NCBI RefSeq assembly: GCF_042676385.1
Contig: NZ_JBHTHA010000036.1
Span: 1-64,000, forward strand
Direction of reading: 5' to 3'
DNA from: Paenibacillus_E sp042676385
GTDB lineage: Bacteria; Bacillota; Bacilli; Paenibacillales; NBRC-103111
DNA length: 64,000 nt
In this document: positions 26,515 to 35,219 of the stretch, in pieces
Layout of the letters: every line of letters begins with the position of its first letter
How positions within the stretch are numbered: position 1 is the first letter of the stretch
Notes under the pieces: generated by a model
The model's database searches: none
Seen by the model: only the letters and a program-made list of their open reading frames with translations
Told to the model about the DNA's origin: nothing
Program-made: the position numbers and the translations under genes

Positions 26515-27435
26515 TTACTCATTTTGTCCGTTTTTCTTGCCTTCGTGTCCATGTTTCAATTGTTGAACGGTTTTGCCAGTCAGATCGATGGTATCCGGTG
26601 TCGTGCTGTTGAAACCGGACAGATCGGCTTGTACATGGATCGTAACTTGGTGAGCGGTGCCGTTATCGTCTTTACCGGAGACAGTTAAGTCGGCTTCTTG
26701 ATGTTCCAGGTAGTTAGCTGCATTAACAGTCGCTTTGATCGCTACTTTTTCAATTTTAATATCTTGCGTCAGTTGAGGCGCGGCTTCTTTCAGAACATCT
26801 TTTTGGAACGGAATTTCATTCGGTTTATTGCCATCCTGTTTCTCGCCGTCATTCTCCTGTTTCGTTGCTTCTTTGATGGCAATAGGCGCGATCGCGTTCA
26901 CAACTGCTGGGAGCTGCGCATTGTCGAGCTGCACGGAAATTTCTTTGGATCCGTCCGTTTGGGTATTTACATTCACATAATCTTTCAAGTTACCCACTAA
27001 TGCGTCTATGACCGTTTCCACTTGTTGAGGGATTTGTCCGTCAGTAGATTCCGTTGCTTTCTTGTGCTTCTCTTGGCCCTCTTGTTTCACATAGTAAGTA
27101 TCGCTTGCGCTTGATTTCAATATAGTTTGATTGTTTTGCTTAAAGAAGCTCAATGATTGCTTTGTACCATTTGCGGTAATATCAGCGCTTCCGCTTGCCG
27201 TTTTAGCAGCTACGCTCACTTTAAAATTCCCGGTTGCATTGGCAAGAACGTTGCCATTGTCTTGAAGGGATGCAGCAGCTTGTACGGCTACGTTTTGAAC
27301 CGTTTTTGTGTTTTTCAGCGCAGACTTATATGCATCATAGCCCGATGTACTGGCCAGTGCACTAAACCCGGTAGTAACCATCACAATACTGCTAATTCCA
27401 ACAGCGCTTCCTAGCATTAACCATTTCTTCTTCAT
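26515..27435 (-). CDS. secreted protein of unknown function
   Basis: 306 residues with a clear Sec signal peptide (MKKKW, a hydrophobic core, then ALAS near residue 29). The mature part is hydrophilic, rich in Asn, Gln, Thr and Lys, with strand-like repeats (VAVQAAASLQDNG, VAAKTASGSADITANG, TATVNAANYLE-like), a Lys/Glu-rich linker (about 195-215) and a charged tail (HGHEGKKNGQNE). There are no catalytic motifs or cysteines that I can recognise. It lies just upstream of the ABC/two-component operon on the same strand and may be its sensed or accessory factor; this is only inferred from position. Confidence 0.82.
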   Translation of the reverse strand: MKKKWLMLGSAVGISSIVMVTTGFSALASTSGYDAYKSALKNTKTVQNVAVQAAASLQDNGNVLANATGNFKVSVAAKTASGSADITANGTKQSLSFFKQNNQTILKSSASDTYYVKQEGQEKHKKATESTDGQIPQQVETVIDALVGNLKDYVNVNTQTDGSKEISVQLDNAQLPAVVNAIAPIAIKEATKQENDGEKQDGNKPNEIPFQKDVLKEAAPQLTQDIKIEKVAIKATVNAANYLEHQEADLTVSGKDDNGTAHQVTIHVQADLSGFNSTTPDTIDLTGKTVQQLKHGHEGKKNGQNE

Positions 27436-27563
27436 TGTTTCCTCCTAAAATGATATAAATTTGATTACATAATCATCATAGGCGCCAAAAATGAAACGCT
27501 TGTGAACCAATTCTTAAAAATTTCTTAAATGTTCACCCGCCGTCGTAAATATAAAGAACAGTA

Positions 27564-27596
27564 AAAACACCCGTTCGACAGGCGACCGAGTGTTTT
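27564..27596 (-). terminator. terminator of the 67-residue gene
   Basis: AAAACACCCG and CGAGTGTTTT (one mismatch) form the stem; on the minus strand GTTTTTACTG follows. It lies 8 bases past the stop of the gene at 27604. Confidence 0.75.
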
Positions 27597-27603
27597 CAGA
27601 ATG

Positions 27604-27807
27604 CTATAACGCATCAATTTGTTCTTCCTCAACTTTTTTCAGATGCGTTTCTTTTATTGAGATCATGATTAGAGTATATTCACCGAATGCAAGAATCCGC
27701 TCACGGTAGGACGATGGAAATCCAGGACCGTCAATATCTAATGTATCATCCAGCTCATTATACCAGGGCAGCAGGTTATGCTTAATGACCAGCGTGTCTT
27801 TTTTCAC
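27604..27807 (-). CDS. small hypothetical protein, 67 residues
   Basis: Not recognised. Start GTG at 27807 with GAGGTGGAT six bases upstream. The product is soluble, mixed-charge, with an acidic centre (LDDTLDIDGPGFPSS) and a basic-acidic tail (HLKKVEEEQIDAL). Its own ribosome site and terminator argue that it is a real gene. Confidence 0.65.
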   Translation of the reverse strand: MKKDTLVIKHNLLPWYNELDDTLDIDGPGFPSSYRERILAFGEYTLIMISIKETHLKKVEEEQIDAL

Positions 27808-27982
27808 TTCTATCCACCTCTAGATTGTCAATTGTCTATGATTCCTATTAGTTTAGTATATGTACAACTTGGAAGTAGGAATTAGACTTATTCAGGGATG
27901 GCAAACGAACATCTTTTGTTGGCACGCATAAGATATAGGAGCGCTTCTAACCATTATCCTACCTGCGAATTGGGTGCTGTTG

Positions 27983-28678
27983 ATGCCAAATAGAATCCTT
28001 GTCGTTGAAGATGAGGCAAAAATAGCTAGACTGCTGCAATTAGAGCTCACGAATGCCGGGTATATCGTCGAGTTAGCCTTCGATGGTGCAGATGGACTGC
28101 GGAGCGCCACGCAAAGCTTATGGGATCTTATTCTGCTCGATATTTCACTTCCCATCTACAATGGGTTTGATTTGATTAAATCGATCAGATCCGCCCATAT
28201 CGAAACACCCATTATCGTGGTGTCTGCCCGTAGTACCACTTCGGATATTGTGAATGGACTTGATCTGGGTGTACAGGATTATGTTACCAAGCCTTTTCAC
28301 ATGGAGGAATTGCTTGCTCGGATACGTGCCTGCCTTCGTCAACAAAGCGGTGGAACTGAAGTCAGACCTCAGCAGCCGACGGCCTTTACGATACAAGAAA
28401 CTACATTGAATCTAAGAACTAGAGAAGTCATGCAGAGCGGCAATAAAATTGATTTTTCGCCCAAAGAATTTGAACTGCTGCTTTATTTAATCGAACATCG
28501 AGGTGAAATTCTGAGTCGCGAGCAAATTATGAAAGATGTATGGGGATACGGCTTTCTTGGAAATTCCAATCTCGTGGATGTGTATATCCGTTATGTGAGG
28601 AAAAAATGGCTTGTTCCGAATCTCCGTATCCGAACCGTCCGAGGTGTCGGTTATTGTCTTGAGGTCCATGAAAAGTGA
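27983..28678 (+). CDS. orphan OmpR-family response regulator
   Basis: About 231 residues from the ATG at 27983 (a GTG at 27974 is the alternative; neither has a good ribosome site). Receiver: VVEDEAKIARLL, phospho-Asp in DLILLDISLPIYNG, VVSARS, DYVTKPF. Output winged helix: FSPKEFELLLYLIEHRGEIL, NLVDVYIRYVRKKW, VRGVGYCLEV. No histidine kinase gene adjoins it: a terminator ends it and the next gene is convergent. It must use a distant kinase or cross-talk with the kinases nearby. Confidence 0.88.
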   Translation: MPNRILVVEDEAKIARLLQLELTNAGYIVELAFDGADGLRSATQSLWDLILLDISLPIYNGFDLIKSIRSAHIETPIIVVSARSTTSDIVNGLDLGVQDYVTKPFHMEELLARIRACLRQQSGGTEVRPQQPTAFTIQETTLNLRTREVMQSGNKIDFSPKEFELLLYLIEHRGEILSREQIMKDVWGYGFLGNSNLVDVYIRYVRKKWLVPNLRIRTVRGVGYCLEVHEK

Positions 28679-28681
28679 ATG

Positions 28682-28720
28682 AAAAACCTCCCATTTCATC
28701 GTCTGAAATGGGAGGTTTTT
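28682..28720. terminator. bidirectional terminator, perfect 17-bp stem
   Basis: AAAAACCTCCCATTTCA and its exact complement enclose a 5-base loop. It ends the orphan regulator gene (plus) and lies just past the phosphoesterase gene (minus). Confidence 0.95.
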
Positions 28721-28735
28721 CGACTGCTATTCGCC

Positions 28736-29731
28736 TTAGGATTTCCAGATCGCCTGGATCGACGCCACATCTTCTGCACTGCCCGTATAGGGCAGTTTAT
28801 ATAGGTCCTCTAACGTACGCAGTACGTTAGAATGTGTGATCCGCTGGTCGTAATGTGCAGCTTTAACCATCGGACCCACAAAAATCGTCGGGATATGATT
28901 ATCCTTGGAAGAATCATCCTCATCCCAGGTAAGTATGAACAGACTATTGTGGCTTTGCGCCCAATCGATATAGGACCCCATATGTTTCTTCAGCCATTCG
29001 TCGGCTGATTGAATCGTTCCATCGTGCATATCATGGTCCATGTTAGGGATCACGAACGAAACGGTTGGCAACTTGCTGTAATCGCTTGGAAAGCTTTCTA
29101 GCGGCATATTGGCTTCCTTAGGCACATTGGTAAAGTTTACCCAAGGGCTGTGTTTGCGGCCGTACTGTTTATGTGTACAAGCAGTGGAGCCCACGGATGG
29201 CAAGTCCTCTGAATAGCCGCCAAACGTATAGCCTGCTGATAGCAGCTCGCTAGCCAAATTTGGTGCCTTGAACGTATGTCCGCAGGAATCGTCCTTAACC
29301 CCTTGATTAGAACCGGAGAAAAGGACTAAGTAATTGGGCTGGCTGGGATGCGTAACAGCGTAGGATTGCGTAAAGAACGCTCCCCGCCCAGCTAACGCAT
29401 TCATATACGGAGCCGAAGCATTTCCGATGATTTTTTCATAGGAATGATTTTCTTCCACAACGATGACGACATGATCGGGCCTTAAGGTCGCAGAGGAATC
29501 TTTAGGTGCCTCCGCCTTGCTCGCAGGAGAACTAGGCTGAGGCGTAGGAGCCGGAACCGTTGTTTGAACGGAAGGATTTGCAGGAGCGGAAGTTGAAGCA
29601 GCTGCAGCTGCCGTCGCCGTTGGTTGGGGACTCTGAGAAGTGGTTACAGACTGCCCCTCATTTCCGCTGTTCGGATGCGAACATGCTGTTAGAACGAGAA
29701 GAAATGATATAAAGAAATATTTGCTTCGCAA
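28736..29731 (-). CDS. lipoprotein phosphoesterase (acid phosphatase/PLC-type family)
   Basis: 331 residues. LLVLTACS is a lipobox, giving a membrane-anchored lipoprotein with a Pro/Ser/Thr/Ala linker (about 25-75). The catalytic part belongs to the phosphoesterase family of AcpA and bacterial phospholipase C: VVIVVEENHSYEKI (metal Glu and Asn), VTHPSQPNYL, FVIPNMDHDMHDG and FILTWDEDD. It is 22 bases downstream of the bcrC-like gene and is the last gene of that operon. Likely removes phosphate from surface lipid or teichoic material; the substrate is inferred only. Confidence 0.87.
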   Translation of the reverse strand: MRSKYFFISFLLVLTACSHPNSGNEGQSVTTSQSPQPTATAAAAASTSAPANPSVQTTVPAPTPQPSSPASKAEAPKDSSATLRPDHVVIVVEENHSYEKIIGNASAPYMNALAGRGAFFTQSYAVTHPSQPNYLVLFSGSNQGVKDDSCGHTFKAPNLASELLSAGYTFGGYSEDLPSVGSTACTHKQYGRKHSPWVNFTNVPKEANMPLESFPSDYSKLPTVSFVIPNMDHDMHDGTIQSADEWLKKHMGSYIDWAQSHNSLFILTWDEDDSSKDNHIPTIFVGPMVKAAHYDQRITHSNVLRTLEDLYKLPYTGSAEDVASIQAIWKS

Positions 29732-29753
29732 ATAAATTCACATCCATCTTTAA

Positions 29754-30359
29754 CTAATTAAAACGTTTCTGTGTGTTCGGCCAAACTTTCGCTTCCAATT
29801 TTTCATAAACATCGATACATGCATCTCTTAGTTTTTGTACCTGCTTGGAACGAGCGATTAGCTGATGTACGATCGCCGCGGCCAACATCCCGATTACGGC
29901 TCCTGCGATGACGTCCGTCGGATAATGAACTCCGGTCCAGACCCGGGATAAAGCAATACAAGCCGCTAAACCAAACCAAACTTTCCCGTCATTTCTGCGG
30001 AATAACCAAATCGAAGTCGCGATCACGAAGGCGCCTATCGCATGATCGCTTGGGAAGGAAGCATTAGCGGGGTGCGCAATCAATTGCAAGACGGTGTGGC
30101 TGACAAATGGCCGGTCCCGGTAAAAGAAATGGCCCACCAGTCCACTCATCAGCAAACCGACGCATGCGGAAACGAGTGCCTCTGCGACCATTTTCCGATT
30201 CGCCTCTCTTCTTGTAAACCAATAGACGGCAATACCTAAGTAGAATAAGTATTCCGCATCCTGCGCAAAAAAACGCATAAGCGGATTCAAGAACGAAACA
30301 CTCACACCCAAGTGATTAATGATTTGAAACAGTTGATAGTCTAGCTGTCCGATACTCAT
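29754..30359 (-). CDS. bcrC: BcrC-like undecaprenyl-diphosphate phosphatase (PAP2)
   Basis: About 201 residues. FFYRDRPFVSHTV, NASFPSDHAIGAFVIA and SRVWTGVHYPTDV are the PAP2 motifs in the precise form seen in Bacillus BcrC, which recycles undecaprenyl pyrophosphate and confers bacitracin resistance. The ATG at 30359 is chosen because AAAGGATG gives normal spacing; two ATGs lie just upstream. It follows a sensor kinase and response regulator, so it is probably induced by lipid-II-cycle stress. Confidence 0.82.
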   Translation of the reverse strand: MSIGQLDYQLFQIINHLGVSVSFLNPLMRFFAQDAEYLFYLGIAVYWFTRREANRKMVAEALVSACVGLLMSGLVGHFFYRDRPFVSHTVLQLIAHPANASFPSDHAIGAFVIATSIWLFRRNDGKVWFGLAACIALSRVWTGVHYPTDVIAGAVIGMLAAAIVHQLIARSKQVQKLRDACIDVYEKLEAKVWPNTQKRFN

Positions 30360-30456
30360 TTTCATCATCCTTTATATGTTTCTCACTCGTGCCGAGCGAT
30401 TTACAATTACCTTACATCGCTAACATGAAAAACAAATGAGAAAAGGAAATGAAAAT

Positions 30457-31863
30457 TTAACAAATCGGCAGCTTGATTGTCACTTTGGTACCCTGATTCT
30501 CTGCACTGCTGATCAACATCTCGCCATGGTAGTTGTGTACGATCTGCTTCGCAATGGATAAGCCGAGTCCCGTTCCACCGATTTCCCGATTTCGGGCTTT
30601 GTCCACGCGATAGAAACGATCGAATACATAAGGCAAATCTTCATGAGGAATTCCTATCCCTTGATCTTGGACAGAAATGAGCACGTGCTTATTTTCAAGA
30701 TGAGCTTGTACGACAATCCTCTTATGCTCAACCGAATATTTAACGGCGTTATCCAGGACAATGAGCAGTACTTGTTCCAAATGGAGGGGGTTTATCTCGA
30801 TATCGACGCCGCTAATCTCAGCAGTTTCCACTTGGTAGACAAAGTCAGGGTGGATATTTTCCACACGCTCGACCGTTTGGATGAGCACAGGTTCAAGTGA
30901 AACAGGCTCATTATTTACCCATAATCGCGGGGATTCTACTTTGGTAAGTGTCAGCAGCTCTTGCACGATACCTTTCAACCGCCGTACTTCCAGCAGCGAG
31001 GCTTCTAACGATTCATTCAATACGGCAGGATCCGCCTTTCCCCATCGATTCAGTAAGGACAAGTGACCTTCCATGATCGTTATCGGCGTCCGCAATTCAT
31101 GAGAAGCATCTTCGACGAATTGCTTTTGTTGGCGAAAGGAACCTTCAAGTTGGTTCATCAGATCGTTAAAAAGCTCCGCAAGACTGGATAATTCATCCCC
31201 ATTCTCAATATTGGCAACACGTTCGCGGAGCCCTTTCTGCTTCACGCTTCGGATCGCTGAATCCAGCGCCCGGATCGGCCGCATGAATTGCCTGGCCAGA
31301 GCTAATCCGCTAATTGCGCTTATACCAACAGCCAACATGCCCCCGATAATCATAACCCAGAACAAGGTTTGATTAAAATGATCGAAAGTCTCTAAATTGC
31401 TTGCAATCTCTATCGTTCCATGCAACGTTGGCGAATTGACAGGGCCTCTTAGAATGAGAATGTGATCTTCGCCATGAGACGTATCCAACAATTGCTGCGT
31501 ATCCACATGCTGAGGCACGATCCAGTCGGCATCAAATTGATTTGTAGCTACCAGCAAGGGAACTCCTTGCGGATCATTGAATCGAATCATTTCATTGTCC
31601 CCTACCAATTTATCCATGTACGATTGCGTTTCGGCAGTTTGCAATGAAACAGCGGCACTTGCCTTATCCAGTAAATACTCTTGAAATTGCCCCATCGTCC
31701 GTTGAATGGCGCTCTTCTCTTGATTCAACATCCAATATCTCAAGACTAAATATTGAGCAAAATTGTAGGAAGCAAATAAAAGAAAAATAAGCACTGTAGC
31801 GCCCAACATGAGCTTCCATTTGATGCGCATGCGTTTAACTGTCATCGATATCCGTTCGATCAT
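30457..31863 (-). CDS. membrane sensor histidine kinase
   Basis: 468 residues. Helix 1 at about 15-35, extracellular domain (about 40-165), helix 2 at about 168-190, HAMP (about 190-245), HisKA (EDASHELRTPITIMEG, His about 255) and HATPase (about 350-465: IVLDNAVKYS, DQGIGIP, GGTGLGLSI). Four-base overlap with the upstream regulator. Likely senses envelope stress, given the bcrC-like gene 97 bases downstream. Confidence 0.93.
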   Translation of the reverse strand: MIERISMTVKRMRIKWKLMLGATVLIFLLFASYNFAQYLVLRYWMLNQEKSAIQRTMGQFQEYLLDKASAAVSLQTAETQSYMDKLVGDNEMIRFNDPQGVPLLVATNQFDADWIVPQHVDTQQLLDTSHGEDHILILRGPVNSPTLHGTIEIASNLETFDHFNQTLFWVMIIGGMLAVGISAISGLALARQFMRPIRALDSAIRSVKQKGLRERVANIENGDELSSLAELFNDLMNQLEGSFRQQKQFVEDASHELRTPITIMEGHLSLLNRWGKADPAVLNESLEASLLEVRRLKGIVQELLTLTKVESPRLWVNNEPVSLEPVLIQTVERVENIHPDFVYQVETAEISGVDIEINPLHLEQVLLIVLDNAVKYSVEHKRIVVQAHLENKHVLISVQDQGIGIPHEDLPYVFDRFYRVDKARNREIGGTGLGLSIAKQIVHNYHGEMLISSAENQGTKVTIKLPIC

Positions 31864-32534
31864 CGCATCACGTATCCGATCCCGCGAACCGTTTGAATGA
31901 TGCTCTCTTCTCCGGGATTGTCGAGCTTATTTCGCAAATATCTGACGTAGACATCGACAACATTCGTCTCAACAATAGAATCATACCCCCAAACCTGATC
32001 CAGCAGCATATCCCTTGTCAGCACCAAGTTAGGATGTCTCATGAAAACGACAACAAGGTCAAATTCTCTCCTCGTAAGTTCCACGCTCTGGTTGTCCTTA
32101 TGTACGATTCTGGCATCTACATCGACCCTTATATGGCGAAATGACAATATGGCATGAGGTACGCTCTCTGCCATTTCAACTCTGCGAAACAATGCACGCA
32201 TCCGGGCCAACAGCTCTTCGATGTCAAAAGGCTTAGCGATATAGTCATCAGCTCCGCTGTCTAAGCCGGAAACTCGATCCAAAAGATTATCTCTGGCCGT
32301 TAACATAATGATCGGAGTTTTCTTAACAGCCCGAATGCGTCTGCATACCTCAATGCCACTAAGATAAGGAAGCATAACATCTAGCAAAACCAGATCCCAA
32401 TCTTGTCCCAGCGCAAGCTCCAAACCGCTCTGTCCATCATAGGCGGCTTGTACAAAAAAAGCTTCGTGCTCCAATTCGAGCTGAATAAACCGGACTAAAC
32501 TTTTCTCATCCTCGATTACTAATATTCGCTTCAT
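31860..32534 (-). CDS. OmpR-family response regulator
   Basis: 224 residues from the ATG at 32534 (MKRILVIEDE; AAAGGAG upstream); a longer frame to 32621 is not supported. Receiver: phospho-Asp in DLVLLDVMLPYLSG, DYIAKPF. Output domain: ELTRREFDLVVVFMRHPN, NVVDVYVRYLRNKLD, VRGIGYVMR. First gene of the operon regulator/kinase/bcrC/phosphoesterase. Confidence 0.93.
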   Translation of the reverse strand: MKRILVIEDEKSLVRFIQLELEHEAFFVQAAYDGQSGLELALGQDWDLVLLDVMLPYLSGIEVCRRIRAVKKTPIIMLTARDNLLDRVSGLDSGADDYIAKPFDIEELLARMRALFRRVEMAESVPHAILSFRHIRVDVDARIVHKDNQSVELTRREFDLVVVFMRHPNLVLTRDMLLDQVWGYDSIVETNVVDVYVRYLRNKLDNPGEESIIQTVRGIGYVMR

Positions 32535-32795
32535 CTCGATCTCCTTTTCATGTGGCCCCGTCCCATTATAAAACAAAAAAATGAGAAATGGATGAGGAAA
32601 CGTCACATGCCGTGCCAGCAAATCTTTTACTACTTAGTTTGAATCAATGGAGATCCACCTATACTTGTGTTAGTTCTGTTCAGGCCCGGTACCACCAACC
32701 CATCTTTATTCGCTATCATACCGTATGTCTAATCCAACCGAATCAACACGGTTTCAGCCCAGTGGTTTCAATGAGAATATAGTCATAAAATAAAC
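32535..32795. other. intergenic stretch without a recognisable gene
   Basis: About 260 bases between the response-regulator start and the ytaF terminator. Short frames exist on both strands, but none has a ribosome site or familiar sequence. The minus strand carries short peptide-like stretches (for example NTSIGGSPLIQTK) that could be debris of an old gene or a repeat; I could not identify them. Confidence 0.4.
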
Positions 32796-32827
32796 AAGAG
32801 ACAACCATGGATAATTGGCTGTCTCTT
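32796..32827 (-). terminator. terminator of the ytaF-like gene
   Basis: AAGAGACA and TGTCTCTT form the outer stem with CCA/TGG inside; TTGTTTATTTT follows on the minus strand. It sits 8 bases past the stop at 32835. Confidence 0.8.
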
Positions 32828-32834
32828 ATTCGTT

Positions 32835-33410
32835 TTATACGAACAATTCATAAACTCCGATGGCGATCAGCAGCATACCGCCAATGGCATTTGAAAACTT
32901 ACCGAACCAGGTCTTGGCAATTCGAGCGCCTACTTTCACACCAAGGCCAATCGTAACGATGGAAAAGAAACCTACCGACAATGCAGCCGCCCATGGCGAA
33001 ATCCCGCTGATACCGGCGCCGAATCCGCTGGCTATACAATTAAGAGCCAGCGCCATGCCCAATGCAAAAGATTCACGAATTGAAATCACATTGTTCCTGT
33101 CAACATCAGCTTCGCTCGGATTCGCTAGTAAGGAACGACTTCCTTTGGTTCCGATTTCCGATTTCATTCCCCAAACGCCTATAGCAATAATCATGACACC
33201 ACCGATATCATTGGCAATATGAGGAGGAATGAAGGAAGACACTAACTCCCCCAGTGTCATTGACAAGTACGCACAGATCATGGATAGCGCCGCAATCATC
33301 AAATTTGAGCCTATCGGAATTCGGGTTGCTCGAGAACCATAGGCGACCCCTATGCCTAAATTATCTAAATTCGATGCAATGCCTATCCCTATAATTGACC
33401 ACCAATGCAT
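32835..33410 (-). CDS. ytaF: YtaF-like sporulation membrane protein (MntP-type fold)
   Basis: 191 residues, six helices in two inverted halves. SNLDNLGIGVAYG in helix 1 and the paired LALNCIASGFGAGISG in the second half match the YtaF/MntP superfamily, with Asp residues that in MntP pumps bind Mn. YtaF is known as a sporulation membrane protein. AAGGAGGAG precedes the ATG. It follows rpiA by 88 bases. Either sporulation function or cation export is possible. Confidence 0.82.
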   Translation of the reverse strand: MHWWSIIGIGIASNLDNLGIGVAYGSRATRIPIGSNLMIAALSMICAYLSMTLGELVSSFIPPHIANDIGGVMIIAIGVWGMKSEIGTKGSRSLLANPSEADVDRNNVISIRESFALGMALALNCIASGFGAGISGISPWAAALSVGFFSIVTIGLGVKVGARIAKTWFGKFSNAIGGMLLIAIGVYELFV

Positions 33411-33498
33411 ATCTGCTCCTCCTTAATTACAACGGACTCAACAATCTAAGATATGCCTTGAAAGTCAACTAGGTTCATGCCTATTTGTGAAAAAGTGT

Positions 33499-34167
33499 CT
33501 ACATGTCCTTCACCTTGATCGCCCCATTGTTATAGCCTATCACAATTTTGTTTGCCATCTGTGCAAATAATCCGTTCTCAACAACGCCTGGAATCGTATT
33601 AATTTCTTTCGAGAGCTTCTCGGGATTTAAGATGCGTTCAAACGTGCAGTCGACGATGAGATTCCCGTTATCGGTTATAAATTCTTTTCCGTCTTTGACG
33701 CGAATTTTAGGGCGGCACTTCAATTTTTTAAGCTGATTAATGGTCAATGTTGCAGCAAAAGGAACGATTTCAACAGGCAAAGGAAAATGGCCGAGATGCT
33801 CGACTTCTTTGGATTCGTCGACGATGACAATAAACTGTTTGCTATTCGCCGCCAGAATCTTTTCCCGAAGCAAGGCCCCTCCCCCGCCTTTGATTAAGTT
33901 ACCGTTTCGGTCAACCTCATCAGCTCCGTCGATGGTAATATCAATGAACGCCAAGTCATCAAAAGCGATCATCGGAATCCCCAATTGCTGTGCCATTTCT
34001 TCAGAATTTCTGGAGCTTGCCACCGCCTGAACGGCCAAACCTTCCTTTACCTTTTGAGCGATCCGCTGAATCGCCCAGTACGAAGTTGAACCCGTGCCTA
34101 ATCCGACGATCATGCCGTCTTTGAGGAATTCAACAGCCTTTTCACCAGCCAATTGTTTAGGATTCAT
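33499..34167 (-). CDS. rpiA: ribose-5-phosphate isomerase A
   Basis: 222 residues. Converts ribose-5-phosphate and ribulose-5-phosphate in the pentose phosphate pathway. VGLGTGSTSYWAI binds phosphate, DITIDGADEVD holds the catalytic Asp pair, and IKGGGGALLREKI and VDESKEV complete the RpiA signature. Two bases downstream of the NUDIX gene, so almost certainly co-transcribed with it. Confidence 0.96.
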   Translation of the reverse strand: MNPKQLAGEKAVEFLKDGMIVGLGTGSTSYWAIQRIAQKVKEGLAVQAVASSRNSEEMAQQLGIPMIAFDDLAFIDITIDGADEVDRNGNLIKGGGGALLREKILAANSKQFIVIVDESKEVEHLGHFPLPVEIVPFAATLTINQLKKLKCRPKIRVKDGKEFITDNGNLIVDCTFERILNPEKLSKEINTIPGVVENGLFAQMANKIVIGYNNGAIKVKDM

Positions 34168-34169
34168 GT

Positions 34170-34604
34170 CTACCAGCCCATACTTTCAAACCAGACTCCG
34201 TTGTTGCGTTCCTTCAAAACAGCCATTCTAATGTAAGAAATCATGTTCTCAGGCAGTTCGTTCACGTTAAACCAACTCAATTCCTCGCACTTCTCGGGCT
34301 CCATATTGATAATCTGACCTTCCCAAGCATGTACGTTCAAAAAAAAGTCGACCCACTCCGAATTCGTATTCTTCCGGTGAATAATCCCGACCACCTCGAG
34401 ATCATCAGGCTTGATGTCCACTCCGGACTCTTCCTTTGCTTCGCGAATTGCAGCGGCTTTTACCTCTTCCCCGCCATCCATTCTTCCAGCGACAACGCTC
34501 CATTTACCGTCTTCGAATCCGGTATTTTTCCTTTTCAACAGCAATACTTCGTTATCCCTGTAAAATAATAAATGAACAGAACCGTATAAAATAGGTGTTT
34601 TCAA
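34170..34604 (-). CDS. NUDIX hydrolase
   Basis: 144 residues. The Nudix box reads GGEEVKAAAIREAKEESGVD (matching the G-x5-E-x7-REUXEE-x-GU pattern), with VAGRMDGG before it. Likely hydrolyses a nucleoside-diphosphate derivative or an oxidised nucleotide (MutT-like size). Start TTG at 34604 with AGGAGG upstream. Middle gene of VOC/NUDIX/rpiA. Confidence 0.9.
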   Translation of the reverse strand: MKTPILYGSVHLLFYRDNEVLLLKRKNTGFEDGKWSVVAGRMDGGEEVKAAAIREAKEESGVDIKPDDLEVVGIIHRKNTNSEWVDFFLNVHAWEGQIINMEPEKCEELSWFNVNELPENMISYIRMAVLKERNNGVWFESMGW

Positions 34605-34624
34605 AAAACTTGCCTCCTTGATGT

Positions 34625-35011
34625 TTAGTCCGTTAAATAATTAGAAATTTCAATCAGATTCATATCGGGGTCTCGGATATATACGGATTGAATCAGCCCT
34701 AATGCCCCGGTTCTCCTAACAGGACCTTCCTCGATATGTACATTTAATGCGTTCAAATGCTGAATGACCTCTTCAATCGGAGTTTGTGTAATGAGACAAT
34801 AATCAGCCGAGCCGGGTACCGGAGTCTTAGCCTTTGGTTCGAACTCCTTTCCCGCTTCGTGCAAATTAATTTTCTGCTCGCCAAAAAGCAGCGCTTTTCG
34901 ACCGTTCCCGAATTCAACAACTTCCATATAGAGAACGGTTTTGTAGAAATCGATCGTATGATCGATATTTTTTACAGTTAGCACGAAATGATCCAAGCGC
35001 TCGATTTTCAT
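34625..35011 (-). CDS. VOC-family (glyoxalase/bleomycin-resistance fold) protein
   Basis: 128 residues, two beta-alpha-beta-beta-beta repeats. LDHFVLTVKNIDHTIDFYK supplies the first metal His; KINLHEAG the second; SVYIRDPDMNLIEI the Glu. It resembles small VOC proteins of Firmicutes with unknown substrate (dioxygenase-, glyoxalase- or resistance-like). AAAGAGG precedes the ATG. First gene of the run ending in rpiA and perhaps ytaF. Confidence 0.88.
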   Translation of the reverse strand: MKIERLDHFVLTVKNIDHTIDFYKTVLYMEVVEFGNGRKALLFGEQKINLHEAGKEFEPKAKTPVPGSADYCLITQTPIEEVIQHLNALNVHIEEGPVRRTGALGLIQSVYIRDPDMNLIEISNYLTD

Positions 35012-35154
35012 GACTTCCTACCTCTTTTTTCGATCCCGAAGATTATTTTCAAGGCATCAAAAACACTGTTCTATTACAATTAATTTTAACGCTTCTGGCT
35101 CCAGGTTCAAATCCGCAACAAATTTAGATCAACTCGCAGGTACAGACTCAAAGG

Positions 35155-35200
35155 AAAAAGTAGACCTTGGAGGTAAAGAAATTCCGATGGTCTACTTTTT
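35155..35200. terminator. bidirectional terminator
   Basis: AAAAAGTAGACC and GGTCTACTTTTT form a 12-bp stem around a 22-base loop. On the minus strand it ends the DUF2334 gene (stop at 35220) before the VOC promoter region. Confidence 0.8.
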
Positions 35201-35219
35201 TTCGCATGGAATATATAAG

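Noticed and set aside
33411..33498. Mn riboswitch (yybP-ykoY) upstream of the ytaF-like gene
   Set aside because: The 88-base gap is too short and none of the conserved loop sequences is visible.
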